Source: Helicobacter fennelliae (GTDB taxonomy: Bacteria; Campylobacterota; Campylobacteria; Campylobacterales; Helicobacteraceae). From it: 64,000 nucleotides of DNA. The notes under the pieces were generated by a model. That model saw only the letters and a list, made by a program, of their open reading frames with translations, was not told the DNA's origin and did not search any database. Location of the stretch: assembly GCF_900451005.1 (NCBI RefSeq), contig NZ_UGIB01000001.1, forward strand, positions 62,001 to 126,000, read 5' to 3'. Below, piece by piece: positions 17,723 to 26,163 of this stretch; positions within the stretch are counted from its first letter, which is position 1, and each line of letters begins with the position of its first letter. A program made the translations under genes and the position numbers.

Positions 17723-18958
17723 ATGGATTCTTTTCGATTAATACACTCTAAAACTTCAGGCTTCTTTACTCGCTATCCTCAATGCAAATGGCTATTTTTG
17801 GTGCTTTTAGGTTTGATTGTTTTAAGATATGGCTATCTTAGTTTTTTACAAGCCATGCAAAGCTCTCTTGATATGCAATGGTATCCAACAATACAATTTT
17901 GGGGATTAGGAGCATTTGAAAATAATGCAATTAATCCATATCTAGCATATTTTAATGGTGATACATTTATGGCAAATAATCCAAACTATATGCCAACACT
18001 TTATTTTTTGATGTTTCCTTTTGGGCTTTTAGACTGGGAGGGAGCAAAGGCTAGTTTTGCTATTTTTAATATTATATGTTTTCTTTTGACTTTTTTTGTT
18101 TTTTGGCATCATGGCATATCAAAAGCGTTTTTATGGCTACTAAGCATACTTGTAGTTGTAGGCTACACATTTCCTAATGTCATAGGAAATGGACAAATTG
18201 CTATTTTTGTGGGATTGTGTGTAAGCATTGCGTATTGTTACAGACATAAGCCTCTTGTTTTGATTGTGGCATTAATACTTATCGGGGTAAAACATTCCTT
18301 TGCACTGCCTATATTTTTGGGATTTTTCTTAGCGGGTTTTAGAAAAGAAGTGCTGATAGCATGCGGGGTTATATTTGCTATTGTGTGTGCTTTTGCATTC
18401 AAAGTAGATTCTAATCCATTTGAGATTCTGTATCTTATGTCAAAAGTCAATAGTATGTATTACAACGCGAACGCATTAGGTGGTCCTAGCGATTTGTTTA
18501 GTCTTTCTCAAAAAATTTTCCACACACCTTATTCGCCGATTGCTCTTATTAATATCTGCATATATCTAAGCTTTATTGTCCTTGTCGTAAAATACAAGCC
18601 TAAAGATTCTATAATCATTGCAAGCTCTATTTTGCTCTCACTTTTTTCTCTTCCACATTTAGGATATGATCATTATATGTTTTTTGTTGCTATTATCATC
18701 GCCAAAGACGCGCTCAAAACGTTTGATTGGCGTATGATTGGGCTTATTGGAGTGAGTTTATTTTTGTGGCGTGGAGCATTTTTGAAGCCATATATAGATA
18801 CTTTAAGTCAAAAAATACTTTATACTCTAAAAGTGCCAATGGGGGGGGGGCAGACTCATTGGGCTATGGATATGGGGGTTGTTTTTTGCTTTATCCTTTG
18901 TGTGGTGCTTATCGTTTTATTTTATGCAATCTTAAGAGATAAAAATGCCACTCATTAA
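17723..18958 (+). CDS. GT87-like (DUF2029) membrane glycosyltransferase with in-frame poly-G
   Basis: A 411-residue membrane protein with ~9-10 hydrophobic segments. The pattern resembles the GT87/DUF2029 family (polyprenyl-phosphate mannose-type alpha-mannosyltransferases): an early aromatic periplasmic loop around NPYLAYFNGDTF and NPNYMPTLYFLMFPFG, then helix-rich remainder with GNGQIAIFVGL and GVKHSFALPIFLGFF. Ten Gs at 18841-18850 encode VPMGGGQT just before the last helix, so slippage would remove that helix. In frame as sequenced. Begins 2 nt after the previous GT gene and overlaps the next gene by 14 nt. The donor is likely a lipid-linked sugar; identity unknown. Confidence 0.68.
   Translation: MDSFRLIHSKTSGFFTRYPQCKWLFLVLLGLIVLRYGYLSFLQAMQSSLDMQWYPTIQFWGLGAFENNAINPYLAYFNGDTFMANNPNYMPTLYFLMFPFGLLDWEGAKASFAIFNIICFLLTFFVFWHHGISKAFLWLLSILVVVGYTFPNVIGNGQIAIFVGLCVSIAYCYRHKPLVLIVALILIGVKHSFALPIFLGFFLAGFRKEVLIACGVIFAIVCAFAFKVDSNPFEILYLMSKVNSMYYNANALGGPSDLFSLSQKIFHTPYSPIALINICIYLSFIVLVVKYKPKDSIIIASSILLSLFSLPHLGYDHYMFFVAIIIAKDALKTFDWRMIGLIGVSLFLWRGAFLKPYIDTLSQKILYTLKVPMGGGQTHWAMDMGVVFCFILCVVLIVLFYAILRDKNATH
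18841..18850 (+). repeat. Poly-G tract 3 (10 G) near the 3' end of the GT87-like gene
   Basis: Context GCCAAT(G)10CAGACT. The flank is nearly the same as at tract 4 (19379-19388). In frame with 10 Gs; the last membrane helix depends on it. Confidence 0.95.
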
Positions 18959-19415
18959 TCATAATACAACCCTTATTAAATATTTGTGTGTAGGCATTAT
19001 GGCAACTTTGATTTTCTATATCAGCGCAAATTGTTGTAAGGCTATCGGATTGCAAGCTTTTGTGGCGACATGCATTGGCAATGTAATAAGCTTTGTATTT
19101 GGCTATTTTACACAAATGCGTTGGACATTTAAAGCCAATCCTAAGCACAAAATTATGATCCCGCGTTATATATTTTTATTGTGTCTTATATTGCTTTATG
19201 GAGAATCTATAATTTTACTTACACATATCTTTCACTTAGATTCATATATTCCTTACTATCTCATAAGTGCATTTATCGCTCTAAGCGTGCCACTTTTTTC
19301 ATATCCATTGCAAAAATTTTGGGTTTTTAGTATAAATTCTCAAAGCAAGAAAAAAGCCATAAAAACAAAAATACCAATGGGGGGGGGGCAGACTATAAAC
19401 AGAAAAACTCGATAA
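18945..19415 (+). CDS. GtrA-like four-helix membrane protein with a 3'-end poly-G tract
   Basis: A 156-residue GtrA-family protein, small four-helix membrane proteins thought to flip or handle polyprenyl-phosphate-linked sugars. Landmarks: IKYLCVGIMATLIFYI, FVATCIGNVISFVFGYF followed by the family's TQMRWTF, and the C-terminal KFWVF. The core ends at about residue 130; ten Gs at 19379-19388 follow (PMGGGQT) and the current frame stops nine codons later. With 11 Gs the frame stays open to 19747, adding ~119 residues, and ends on the start codon of the next gene (ATGA). Overlaps the preceding gene by 14 nt, which suggests translational coupling. Confidence 0.82.
   Translation: MPLINHNTTLIKYLCVGIMATLIFYISANCCKAIGLQAFVATCIGNVISFVFGYFTQMRWTFKANPKHKIMIPRYIFLLCLILLYGESIILLTHIFHLDSYIPYYLISAFIALSVPLFSYPLQKFWVFSINSQSKKKAIKTKIPMGGGQTINRKTR
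19379..19388 (+). repeat. Poly-G tract 4 (10 G) at the 3' end of the gtrA-like gene
   Basis: Context ACCAAT(G)10CAGACT. Ten Gs: stop at 19413-19415. Eleven Gs: open frame across the whole 328-bp spacer to a TGA at 19745-19747 that overlaps the next ATG (19744). Confidence 0.95.
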
Positions 19416-19743
19416 GTTACCATAACCCAAACCTAAAACCAAACCTAGCAAAATTCTTTTATTTTTTTCAATCCTACAAACTCTCTTTTTTTAAGTTTTA
19501 TTATTTCTTTGATTCTAGTTTTGTTTATAGAATCTTGATTGCATTTATTATATTTTTTAACCACCACAAAACATTTTTCACATCAAAAATATTCAATATT
19601 TATAGATTCTGCCCTCAATCTCAAATTATATATTTATCATCTTTGCTTTTATGCTTTGATAGATCACCTCTTTTTATGCTTACTTTATCTTTATCGTTTC
19701 ATTCAAATCGACACCAAAACCAAGCCCATACCAAGGAGATATT
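19416..19743 (+). other. Spacer that is a stop-free alternative C-terminal tail of the gtrA-like gene
   Basis: The 328 bp between two genes have no separate gene with a convincing start. In the frame reached by adding one G to tract 4 there is no stop codon from the tract to the next start. The encoded ~119 residues are aromatic- and Ser/His-rich (for example KFFYFFQSYKLSFFKFYYF). In such AT-rich DNA a stop would be expected within tens of codons. Confidence 0.55.
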
Positions 19744-20106
19744 ATGATCGCTTTTATACCGCTTATATTGCTATCTGTGATGCTTAATGCCACCGCACAA
19801 CTCGTGCTCAAAAAAGGCATGATGAGTCTAGGCGAGCTAAGTTTTAGCTTTGAGTTTATATACAAAGCATTGTTTAACCCCTATATTCTTGGAGGATTAG
19901 GGATTTATGCCATAAGCATTGTTTCTTGGCTTATTGTGCTTGCTAAAGTCAATGTAAGCATCGCATATCCATTTTTGAGTCTTGGATTTATTTTTTCAGC
20001 CATTGTGGCTTATTTCGCGTTTGGCGAACCTTTAGGAGTTTTTAAACTCATAGGTATTGCTCTTATTTGTGTAGGGCTGTTATTTCTCACTTTAGCAAAA
20101 GGATAA
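19744..20106 (+). CDS. Small multidrug-resistance/ArnE-like flippase subunit
   Basis: A 120-residue protein with four membrane helices in the EmrE/SMR pattern (LNATAQLVLKKGMM at helix 1, SWLIVLAKVNVSIAYPFLSLGFI in helix 3, FGEPLGVFKLIGIALICVG in helix 4). In a polysaccharide block it is more likely a lipid-linked sugar flippase subunit of ArnE/ArnF type than a drug pump; that is inference from context. The start follows AAGGAGATATT. The alternative tail of the gtrA-like gene would end on this ATG, so its translation may be coupled to the state of tract 4. Confidence 0.78.
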   Translation: MIAFIPLILLSVMLNATAQLVLKKGMMSLGELSFSFEFIYKALFNPYILGGLGIYAISIVSWLIVLAKVNVSIAYPFLSLGFIFSAIVAYFAFGEPLGVFKLIGIALICVGLLFLTLAKG

Positions 20107-20108
20107 AT

Positions 20109-21101
20109 ATGCGTTATATTGTGATTGGTGGAAGTGGCTTTGTGGGCGTTTATACGATTTTTGCATTACAAGAAGCTATGCAAACAGGAAGGTTAAAACA
20201 AGGTGAGATTCTGTGTCTTGATCTTATACCAAATGAAACACTTACAAAACAAGGATTCTGCACTTTTGTAGCTTGCGATATAAGCAAAACTATAGAGTTT
20301 GAGTTTTTGCAAGATGATATTGTAATCGCTCTAGCAGCAAGGGCATACGCACCACCTCCTCCAAAAAACATAGATTTAGAATCGTATTTTATGGAAGTTA
20401 ATTTTTATGGCACACAAAAAATCATTCAAAAAATGCTAAGCAATAACTGCACGCATCTTGTTTATTTTAGCACCGATATGGTCTATGGCAAACCACAATA
20501 CCTTCCGATAGATTCTAGCCACCCGCGCAATCCTTTTGGATGGTATGGAAAAAGCAAAGTAGAATCTGAAAACCTCATCTTTGCGTATCGTCAAAAAGGC
20601 TTGAAAGCGACTATATTTCGCCCTAGAATCATCGTAGGAGCTGGAAGATTTGGCATACTCACAAAGCTTTTTAAACTTATAGATTCTAATCTTCCTGTGC
20701 CACTCATTGGCAATGGCAAAAATTGCTATCAAATGATAAGCGTGCTTGATTGCGCTCAAGCTATCATTTGCGCTTGTGCCAAAAACTGCCCAAATTGTGA
20801 ATTTAATCTCGGATCAAAATCACCCCCGCCAATCAAAGTGCTTTTAAACACCCTTATCCACAACGCACACTCAAAATCACTCCTTATACCAACCTACGCA
20901 AAAGCCATAAAAGGTATATTGGGGTTTTTGGAGATGTGTGGGGTGCATTTAATGTATAAAGAGCAATACAAAATTGCTGATGAAGAATACATCGTTGATA
21001 TAAGCAATGCCAAAGAGATTCTAGGCTGGGAGCCAAAATATAGCGATGAAGATATGCTTTTTAGTGCGTATAAGGAATACAAAAAATTAAAAACATTATA
21101 A
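20109..21101 (+). CDS. NAD-dependent epimerase/dehydratase (extended SDR)
   Basis: A 330-residue extended short-chain dehydrogenase/reductase. Seen: Rossmann motif VIGGSGFVG at residues ~4-12, FSTDMVYG, the catalytic Tyr and Lys in GWYGKSKVES, and a substrate-binding half with RPRIIVGAGRFG. It probably changes a sugar nucleotide or lipid-linked sugar; the reaction is not identifiable. The open frame starts at 20067, but that part overlaps the previous gene; the ATG at 20109 starts the conserved MRYIVIGGSG 2 nt after the upstream stop. Residues 80-90 carry a Pro run (AYAPPPPKN) from an ordinary codon mix, not a homopolymer. Confidence 0.85.
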   Translation: MRYIVIGGSGFVGVYTIFALQEAMQTGRLKQGEILCLDLIPNETLTKQGFCTFVACDISKTIEFEFLQDDIVIALAARAYAPPPPKNIDLESYFMEVNFYGTQKIIQKMLSNNCTHLVYFSTDMVYGKPQYLPIDSSHPRNPFGWYGKSKVESENLIFAYRQKGLKATIFRPRIIVGAGRFGILTKLFKLIDSNLPVPLIGNGKNCYQMISVLDCAQAIICACAKNCPNCEFNLGSKSPPPIKVLLNTLIHNAHSKSLLIPTYAKAIKGILGFLEMCGVHLMYKEQYKIADEEYIVDISNAKEILGWEPKYSDEDMLFSAYKEYKKLKTL

Positions 21102-21135
21102 TGACATCTACAAATTTATTAACAAGGAGTCCAAA

Positions 21136-21855
21136 ATGGGATTTGGAAATACGCATTTGCAAAAACTACGCAAAGTTGGTCGCAAAGTTGTTTTGCCAAC
21201 TGATGAAATACAAGCCATACTAGAATCTAAGATTGATTTTTCTTCTCTTACAACTATCGTTGATTTTGGGGCTGGGACATTATTTTGGAGTGAATATTTT
21301 GCCTCAAAGCTTGATAATAATGCTATGGGGGGGGGGCAGAGCAACAATAATCACCCCAATCACCCCATCAGCCAACCTAATCAACCCAATCAACACGTTC
21401 AACTCAAAATAGCCCAAAAACAAGTCATAGCTATCGATTCAATCTATCAAAACTCTCCACAAAACCTCTTGCCAAAAACTTCCTTTAGCAATATTATTTT
21501 TGCAAGCGATATATTCCAGATTTTAGAATCAAAAATGTGTGATATGTTTTTTGCTAGCGATGTGCTACACCATTTAGGATTAGATTTTTATCACGCGCTC
21601 TTTAATGCTCTCACGCAGGCACAAACACAATGGATCGTCATTAAAGACATCGATGCAAATTACACATTTGGCAATTTTGCAAATACAATGCATGATCTAC
21701 TTATCAATGGCGAAAGAGTGCGCAAAATCTATCCACAACAAATACAGACATTGTTAGAATCCAAAGGCTATAAAACTTGGAAATTTTTTCTACCTAAACT
21801 TTGGTATCCTCATTTCTTGCTTTTAGCCCATTTACAACCAAACAACAAAATCTAA
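21136..21855 (+). CDS. Class I SAM-dependent methyltransferase-like protein with a poly-G insert inside the fold
   Basis: A 239-residue protein with a methyltransferase motif I (TTIVDFGAGTLFWSEYF, residues ~39-55) and a later DMFFASDVLHHLGLDFYHAL stretch typical of motif IV and its surroundings. Between them sit ten Gs (21327-21336, NAMGGGQS) and an Asn/His/Pro/Gln-rich segment (to about residue 93), where a compact methyltransferase would have only a short loop. The frame is intact as sequenced; slippage would cut the protein just after the SAM motif. Substrate unknown. The gene stands between the SDR and a convergent outer membrane protein gene. Confidence 0.72.
   Translation: MGFGNTHLQKLRKVGRKVVLPTDEIQAILESKIDFSSLTTIVDFGAGTLFWSEYFASKLDNNAMGGGQSNNNHPNHPISQPNQPNQHVQLKIAQKQVIAIDSIYQNSPQNLLPKTSFSNIIFASDIFQILESKMCDMFFASDVLHHLGLDFYHALFNALTQAQTQWIVIKDIDANYTFGNFANTMHDLLINGERVRKIYPQQIQTLLESKGYKTWKFFLPKLWYPHFLLLAHLQPNNKI
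21327..21336 (+). repeat. Poly-G tract 5 (10 G) inside the methyltransferase-like gene
   Basis: Context TGCTAT(G)10CAGAGC, ahead of a low-complexity linker. In frame with 10 Gs. Confidence 0.95.
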
Positions 21856-21904
21856 GCAAGTGAAAAATTAAAAATAAGTCAAATATTGAAAATATTTAAA
21901 TTGT

Positions 21905-21948
21905 AGATTCTGATAGTCTAGATTCTCAAAACCAAACTATCAGAATCT
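21905..21948. terminator. Inverted repeat between convergent genes
   Basis: A 13-bp arm AGATTCTGATAGT (21905-21917) is repeated inverted as ACTATCAGAATCT (21936-21948). It lies between convergent genes and could act as a two-way terminator. It also contains the over-represented heptamer at both ends. No long T run follows, so termination is uncertain. Confidence 0.4.
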
Positions 21949-21981
21949 CCAGAATCTCTAAAATTTTAAAGTTTGTAAGAT

Positions 21982-22782
21982 TTAGAATATAAACGCAACA
22001 AAGAGCATAAATTTTTGATAATCAATATTATACAAATCTCTTCCTCTTTGGCGAGTGATGCTCATTGCATCTGTATCAAGGCTATTATTGATCGCGGCAG
22101 AATCAAACTCTGTGCCATCTTTGCGGTTTGTCATCGTCCCAGCAATATAGCGGAATCCGATATTAATCACATTGCTTACTTTATAGCCAAGTCCGCCACC
22201 ATAAATCAACCCATCATAAGTCGTCTGAATAGTTGGGTGCGCGCCACGAGCTAGAGCATTTGTATAAGTATCTTTCATAAAGAGCCAGCCATACCCGACA
22301 AGTCCGACAATATAAAATCCATTTTTCTCAATCCCTATCATCGCAGGAAGCTCAATCCCCCAGCCTGCAAGCCCTGTGGATTCATTTGTCTCAAATGGGC
22401 GATGATCAGTCAAAATATTTGACTTACCACTTACGCTAAGATAAAGCGGAAAATTAAGCTCAACGCCCGCTTGAAAATTAAACCCACCAATCGCGGATTC
22501 TATCGTCCTAATATACGCATGATAACCTAAATCAACAGCCCAATAATTTGCGCTACCAAGCATTGTATAAGAGCCACCTACTGAACCTTCATTAAAGATA
22601 TACCACCTTCTTGCTCCATTTTTACCACTTGTAGAGCCAGAGACAAATGTCCCGCTTGCAAATGAATTTGTAAAAGAACTTTGTGAATTTTTAAGATTCT
22701 TGTATGCCTGATTCCCCGATGGCGCAGCATTGAGGATCGCGCTTGCTATTCCCACCATAAATAAAAACCTTAAACATTTCAT
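21982..22782 (-). CDS. Helicobacter-type outer membrane protein
   Basis: A 266-residue secreted beta-barrel-like protein. It has a signal peptide (CLRFLFMVGIASAILNAAPS), alternating beta-strand pattern with many Gly and aromatic residues, and ends in KFMLFVAFIF with a terminal Phe, the usual outer-membrane insertion signal. The general look is that of small Helicobacter OMP families (Hof/Hom-like), but I cannot name the member. The frame extends to 22884; the ATG at 22782 has AAAGGAGTATCGT before it and starts the signal peptide. A -10 box lies 34-39 bp upstream. Divergent from addA. Confidence 0.75.
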   Translation of the reverse strand: MKCLRFLFMVGIASAILNAAPSGNQAYKNLKNSQSSFTNSFASGTFVSGSTSGKNGARRWYIFNEGSVGGSYTMLGSANYWAVDLGYHAYIRTIESAIGGFNFQAGVELNFPLYLSVSGKSNILTDHRPFETNESTGLAGWGIELPAMIGIEKNGFYIVGLVGYGWLFMKDTYTNALARGAHPTIQTTYDGLIYGGGLGYKVSNVINIGFRYIAGTMTNRKDGTEFDSAAINNSLDTDAMSITRQRGRDLYNIDYQKFMLFVAFIF

Positions 22783-22815
22783 ACGATACTCCTTTTTTAG
22801 ATTCAAAATTCTGAT

Positions 22816-22821
22816 ATTATA
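22816..22821 (-). promoter_or_regulatory. -10 element for the outer membrane protein gene
   Basis: On the minus strand GCGATATAATATC contains a perfect TATAAT, 34 bp before the ATG at 22782. Confidence 0.55.
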
Positions 22822-22883
22822 TCGCATTAATAAATAATTATTTAAGCTATTGCATTTTATAAATTTCACAAAGCGAGAAAACA

Positions 22884-25800
22884 ATGTCGTTACATTCAGA
22901 CTCCATACAAACCCAAAACTCTTACCAAGAATCGTTTTTAGCCCTCAAAGCTTCTGCTGGAAGTGGCAAAACATTTGCACTCACAATCCGCTATATTAGC
23001 TTACTTTTTTGCGGGGCTAGCGCAAATCAAATCCTTGCTATCACTTTCACCAAAAAAGCCACATCAGAGATGTATCAGCGCATAAAAAGCGCACTCTATG
23101 AGCTTGCCAATCTTGATATATATCCAGAATCTAGCTTTTTTAAAGTCTTGCAAGATGAGGGTTTGAGCGCAGAATCTATCCGCAAAAATGCCCATAGAAT
23201 CTATCTTGAGTTTTTAAATTCCACGACAAAAATTCTTACCATTGATGCATTTTTGCAATCTGTTTTGAAAAAATTTTGCTGGTATATCGGGCTTTGTCAA
23301 GACTACAAACTCCTAACTAGCAACAAAGACGCACAAGATGAGATTTTGGAGCTTTTTTTGGGGCATCTCTATCGCTTAGATTCCCGCTCTAATTCTTCCA
23401 AAAACAAATATCACCCATTATGTGATTTGGCGACATTTTGTCAAAGTCTTGATATTAAACCGCAGTCATTTATATCATTTGTGCAACGATGTTATAGCGA
23501 CAAAATCCACTTCTCGCAAGACTTTTTTAAGCAATTTGACTATCCAAACACACAGCACTTACAGCCATCTATAAAAGCCTTGCAAGATAAAATCCTCTCC
23601 ACCGCCACAGCCCTAAAAGCCCTAATAAACGCGCAGCCAGACGCAAGCGATCGTGCCAAAAATCTCATCAAAAATGAAAACTTCAAACAACTGCTAGGCT
23701 TAGGAGAATATGATACAAAACTAACTTGGATAGAAAAAGACGTAGAGCACAACTATTGGAATAAATTATTTGCCACAAATGAGAATCTCAAGAATGATTT
23801 TACACAACTTTTAGAGAATCTCAAAAATGATTGTTTGCACTATTTTAAGTTGCGCGATGAGATGATTTTTACACAAATTGCCTCTGTGCTTCATTTGTAT
23901 GACAAAGCCATAAATCAATACATACGCAAACATCAAACCCTAAGCTTTGAAGATAGCACGATAAAAGCCTATGAATTGCTTGCACTTGGCAAAGATTTGG
24001 GCGGAATCGATCCGTTGTTTTTTTATTTTCGGCTTGATTACCAAATCAAACACATTCTCATCGATGAATTTCAAGACACAAGCCATATCCAATACGCGAT
24101 TTGTAAGCCCATTATCGATGAGATTTACTCTGGAGTTGGACAGAGCTTTGGCGAGCGAAGTGTGTTTTTTGTGGGCGATACAAAGCAGAGTATTTATGGA
24201 TTTAGAGGCAGTGAGAGTGGATTATTTGAGCAAATCAGCACCAATCCTCAAATCCAAACGCGCAATCTCCCGCATAATTATCGAAGCTCTGGAATTGTTT
24301 TGGATTTTATCAATACCTATTTTCAGCATATTTTTGAAAGCTATATCCCACAAACTCTCCCCAAAAACTCAAGCAAAGCAAATCAAGGCTTTGTCAAAAT
24401 CACCACACAAAGTGATCCTGTAAATGGCGTCATAAACTTTGTCCAAGAGCTTTTAGATTCTGCGATTAGTCCTAGCGATATTGCGATTTTGTGCTTCAAA
24501 AATGATGATGTGCTAAGTATCAATAGCGCGCTAAAAGAGCATTTTGGCGAGATTGATACAACCTATGAAGGCACAAAGGGTGCAAGTAAAAAAAGCGTCC
24601 GAGCCCTCAAAGCCGCGTTATATTTTTTGGCATTAGAACAATCAAATCCCGCAGAATCTTATGAGCTAGATTCTAACATCTCTAGCGCACTAGATTCTCA
24701 CGCTTTAGATTCTTGCACTTTAGATTCTAAGATTTTAGATTCTCGCGCACTAGAATCCAAAAACACAGCACAGCCAAAAACACCGCAAATAAACACACAA
24801 GCACAATTACAAACACAAGCGCAATTTTATCTCTATGAGTTTTTAAAACTCTGCGGATTTAGGGTATTTGACAAAACAACCAAAACACCCACCAATGAAA
24901 CACCCCATGATGAGATAGCCTCCGATACAGCGACTCTGCAAGCTCAAAAACAGCTTCTTTTACAATGCTACAAACCGCGCCCAAGTGAATGTATTTTGGC
25001 GATTATGAATACTTTTGAAATCGTTGATAAAAGCGCGCAAATGCTCCTTGAATGCGCTATGTCTTACCAGAATCTAAATGACTTTTTGCAAGATCTAGAA
25101 TCTATGGAGCTCAAAACCCCAAAAGAAAGTGCCAATGGCATACAGATTATGACAATCCACTCATCAAAAGGGCTTGAATTTGAGTATGTGATATTGTGCG
25201 ATAGGCTAAATCGCAATCCGTCAAATGCAGAATCTATTATTTTTTCAGAATCCAACACGCCATTTTTTAGAATCAAAAATCGCGAAATCTTTGATGAGGA
25301 ATTCAAAAATGCCAAGCAATACAGCAAGCAAAAAGCCCAAAACGAAGCTAATAATGTGCTTTATGTGGCTTGCACGCGAGGCAAACAAGGCGTAATGATC
25401 GCCGCTACAAACAAAAAAACAAAAGAAGGCAAAATCCAAAGCGCATTTGCTTCACTCCTTTGTCTCATAAATCCAAAATTTGATCCCCAAAGCACGCAAA
25501 TACTTCTCACGCATGGTGCGCCACATTCAAAGCACCCATCTACCACATATAACAAACCACTTCCAAAAGTCCTCAAACAGCAGTATTTTGGCACACAGCA
25601 CATAGAAATCAAAAATCAAGACTCACCGCACTTTGATCCAAAAAACATTCAGTTTGGAGAGGCTCTGCATTTAGGTTTGGAATACGCACTTGGCTACAAA
25701 AGTCAAAACCAAATCATTTCACATATACTTTTTTATCATTTCGGGCTTGAAAAAGCCACAAACACTCATATCCTAAAGTATATAGACACGCTCAAAAATG

Positions 25801-26072
25801 AAGCCTTTATCAAATCTTTGATACAAAATAAGCAGATTCTAGTTGAGTTGCCACTTTTGAGTCAAAACACACTCAAACGCATTGACATGCTTGCATTTGA
25901 TCACACAAACATCGTGATTTTAGATTACAAAAGCGGAATCCAAAACAAAGCACAGCACATTCAGCAAGTCCAAGGCTACATTCAAGATATTCAAACCCTC
26001 TATCCGCACGCCAAAGTCGAGGGCTATATCGTTTATGTGCGAGATGAAATTCTCTTGCAAAAAGTTGAATAA
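22884..26072 (+). CDS. addA: AddA-type helicase-nuclease (RecB-like)
   Basis: A 1062-residue UvrD-superfamily helicase with a C-terminal nuclease, matching the H. pylori AddA type that resects double-strand breaks with AddB. Motifs: Walker A ASAGSGKTFAL (residues ~22-32), LIDEFQDTSHIQY, VGDTKQSIYGFRGS, NYRSS, MTIHSSKGLEFEYVIL, VLYVACTRGKQG, and a RecB-family nuclease site IVILDYKSG near residue 1015 with the following QVQGYI. Between helicase motifs, residues ~590-645 form a repeat insert of LDSxx units. AddB is not in the window. It divides the two halves of the polysaccharide region and has no G tract. Confidence 0.88.
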   Translation: MSLHSDSIQTQNSYQESFLALKASAGSGKTFALTIRYISLLFCGASANQILAITFTKKATSEMYQRIKSALYELANLDIYPESSFFKVLQDEGLSAESIRKNAHRIYLEFLNSTTKILTIDAFLQSVLKKFCWYIGLCQDYKLLTSNKDAQDEILELFLGHLYRLDSRSNSSKNKYHPLCDLATFCQSLDIKPQSFISFVQRCYSDKIHFSQDFFKQFDYPNTQHLQPSIKALQDKILSTATALKALINAQPDASDRAKNLIKNENFKQLLGLGEYDTKLTWIEKDVEHNYWNKLFATNENLKNDFTQLLENLKNDCLHYFKLRDEMIFTQIASVLHLYDKAINQYIRKHQTLSFEDSTIKAYELLALGKDLGGIDPLFFYFRLDYQIKHILIDEFQDTSHIQYAICKPIIDEIYSGVGQSFGERSVFFVGDTKQSIYGFRGSESGLFEQISTNPQIQTRNLPHNYRSSGIVLDFINTYFQHIFESYIPQTLPKNSSKANQGFVKITTQSDPVNGVINFVQELLDSAISPSDIAILCFKNDDVLSINSALKEHFGEIDTTYEGTKGASKKSVRALKAALYFLALEQSNPAESYELDSNISSALDSHALDSCTLDSKILDSRALESKNTAQPKTPQINTQAQLQTQAQFYLYEFLKLCGFRVFDKTTKTPTNETPHDEIASDTATLQAQKQLLLQCYKPRPSECILAIMNTFEIVDKSAQMLLECAMSYQNLNDFLQDLESMELKTPKESANGIQIMTIHSSKGLEFEYVILCDRLNRNPSNAESIIFSESNTPFFRIKNREIFDEEFKNAKQYSKQKAQNEANNVLYVACTRGKQGVMIAATNKKTKEGKIQSAFASLLCLINPKFDPQSTQILLTHGAPHSKHPSTTYNKPLPKVLKQQYFGTQHIEIKNQDSPHFDPKNIQFGEALHLGLEYALGYKSQNQIISHILFYHFGLEKATNTHILKYIDTLKNEAFIKSLIQNKQILVELPLLSQNTLKRIDMLAFDHTNIVILDYKSGIQNKAQHIQQVQGYIQDIQTLYPHAKVEGYIVYVRDEILLQKVE
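24666..24757 (+). repeat. 15-bp minisatellite-like repeat in addA built on AGATTCT
   Basis: Five to six units of about 15 bp, each with AGATTCT (the last with AGAATCC), encode ALDSHALDSCTLDSKILDS and on. All units are in frame, so copy-number change would lengthen or shorten a loop without a frameshift. Confidence 0.75.
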
Positions 26073-26093
26073 ACTCAAAAACTTAAGATATAA
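26064..26093 (+). promoter_or_regulatory. Sigma-70 promoter for the rfbF operon
   Basis: TTGAAT at 26064-26069, an 18-bp spacer, and TATAAT at 26088-26093, ~70 bp before the rfbF start. This is the best -35/-10 pair seen in the window and heads a run of at least eleven co-directional genes. Confidence 0.65.
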
Positions 26094-26163
26094 TGGCAAG
26101 CTTGATAAAAAATAACACAACAAACAGCAAACAAAACAAGCAAATACAAGGGGCGCAAGGATT

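Noticed and set aside
18727-18942. 71-codon plus-strand frame within the GT87-like gene, also crossing the G tract
   Set aside because: The other frame encodes membrane helices that fit the enzyme; this one is a shadow.
24666-24757. LDS repeat of AddA as a frameshifting contingency locus
   Set aside because: The units are about 15 bp, a multiple of three, so copy-number change keeps the frame; it is length variation at most.
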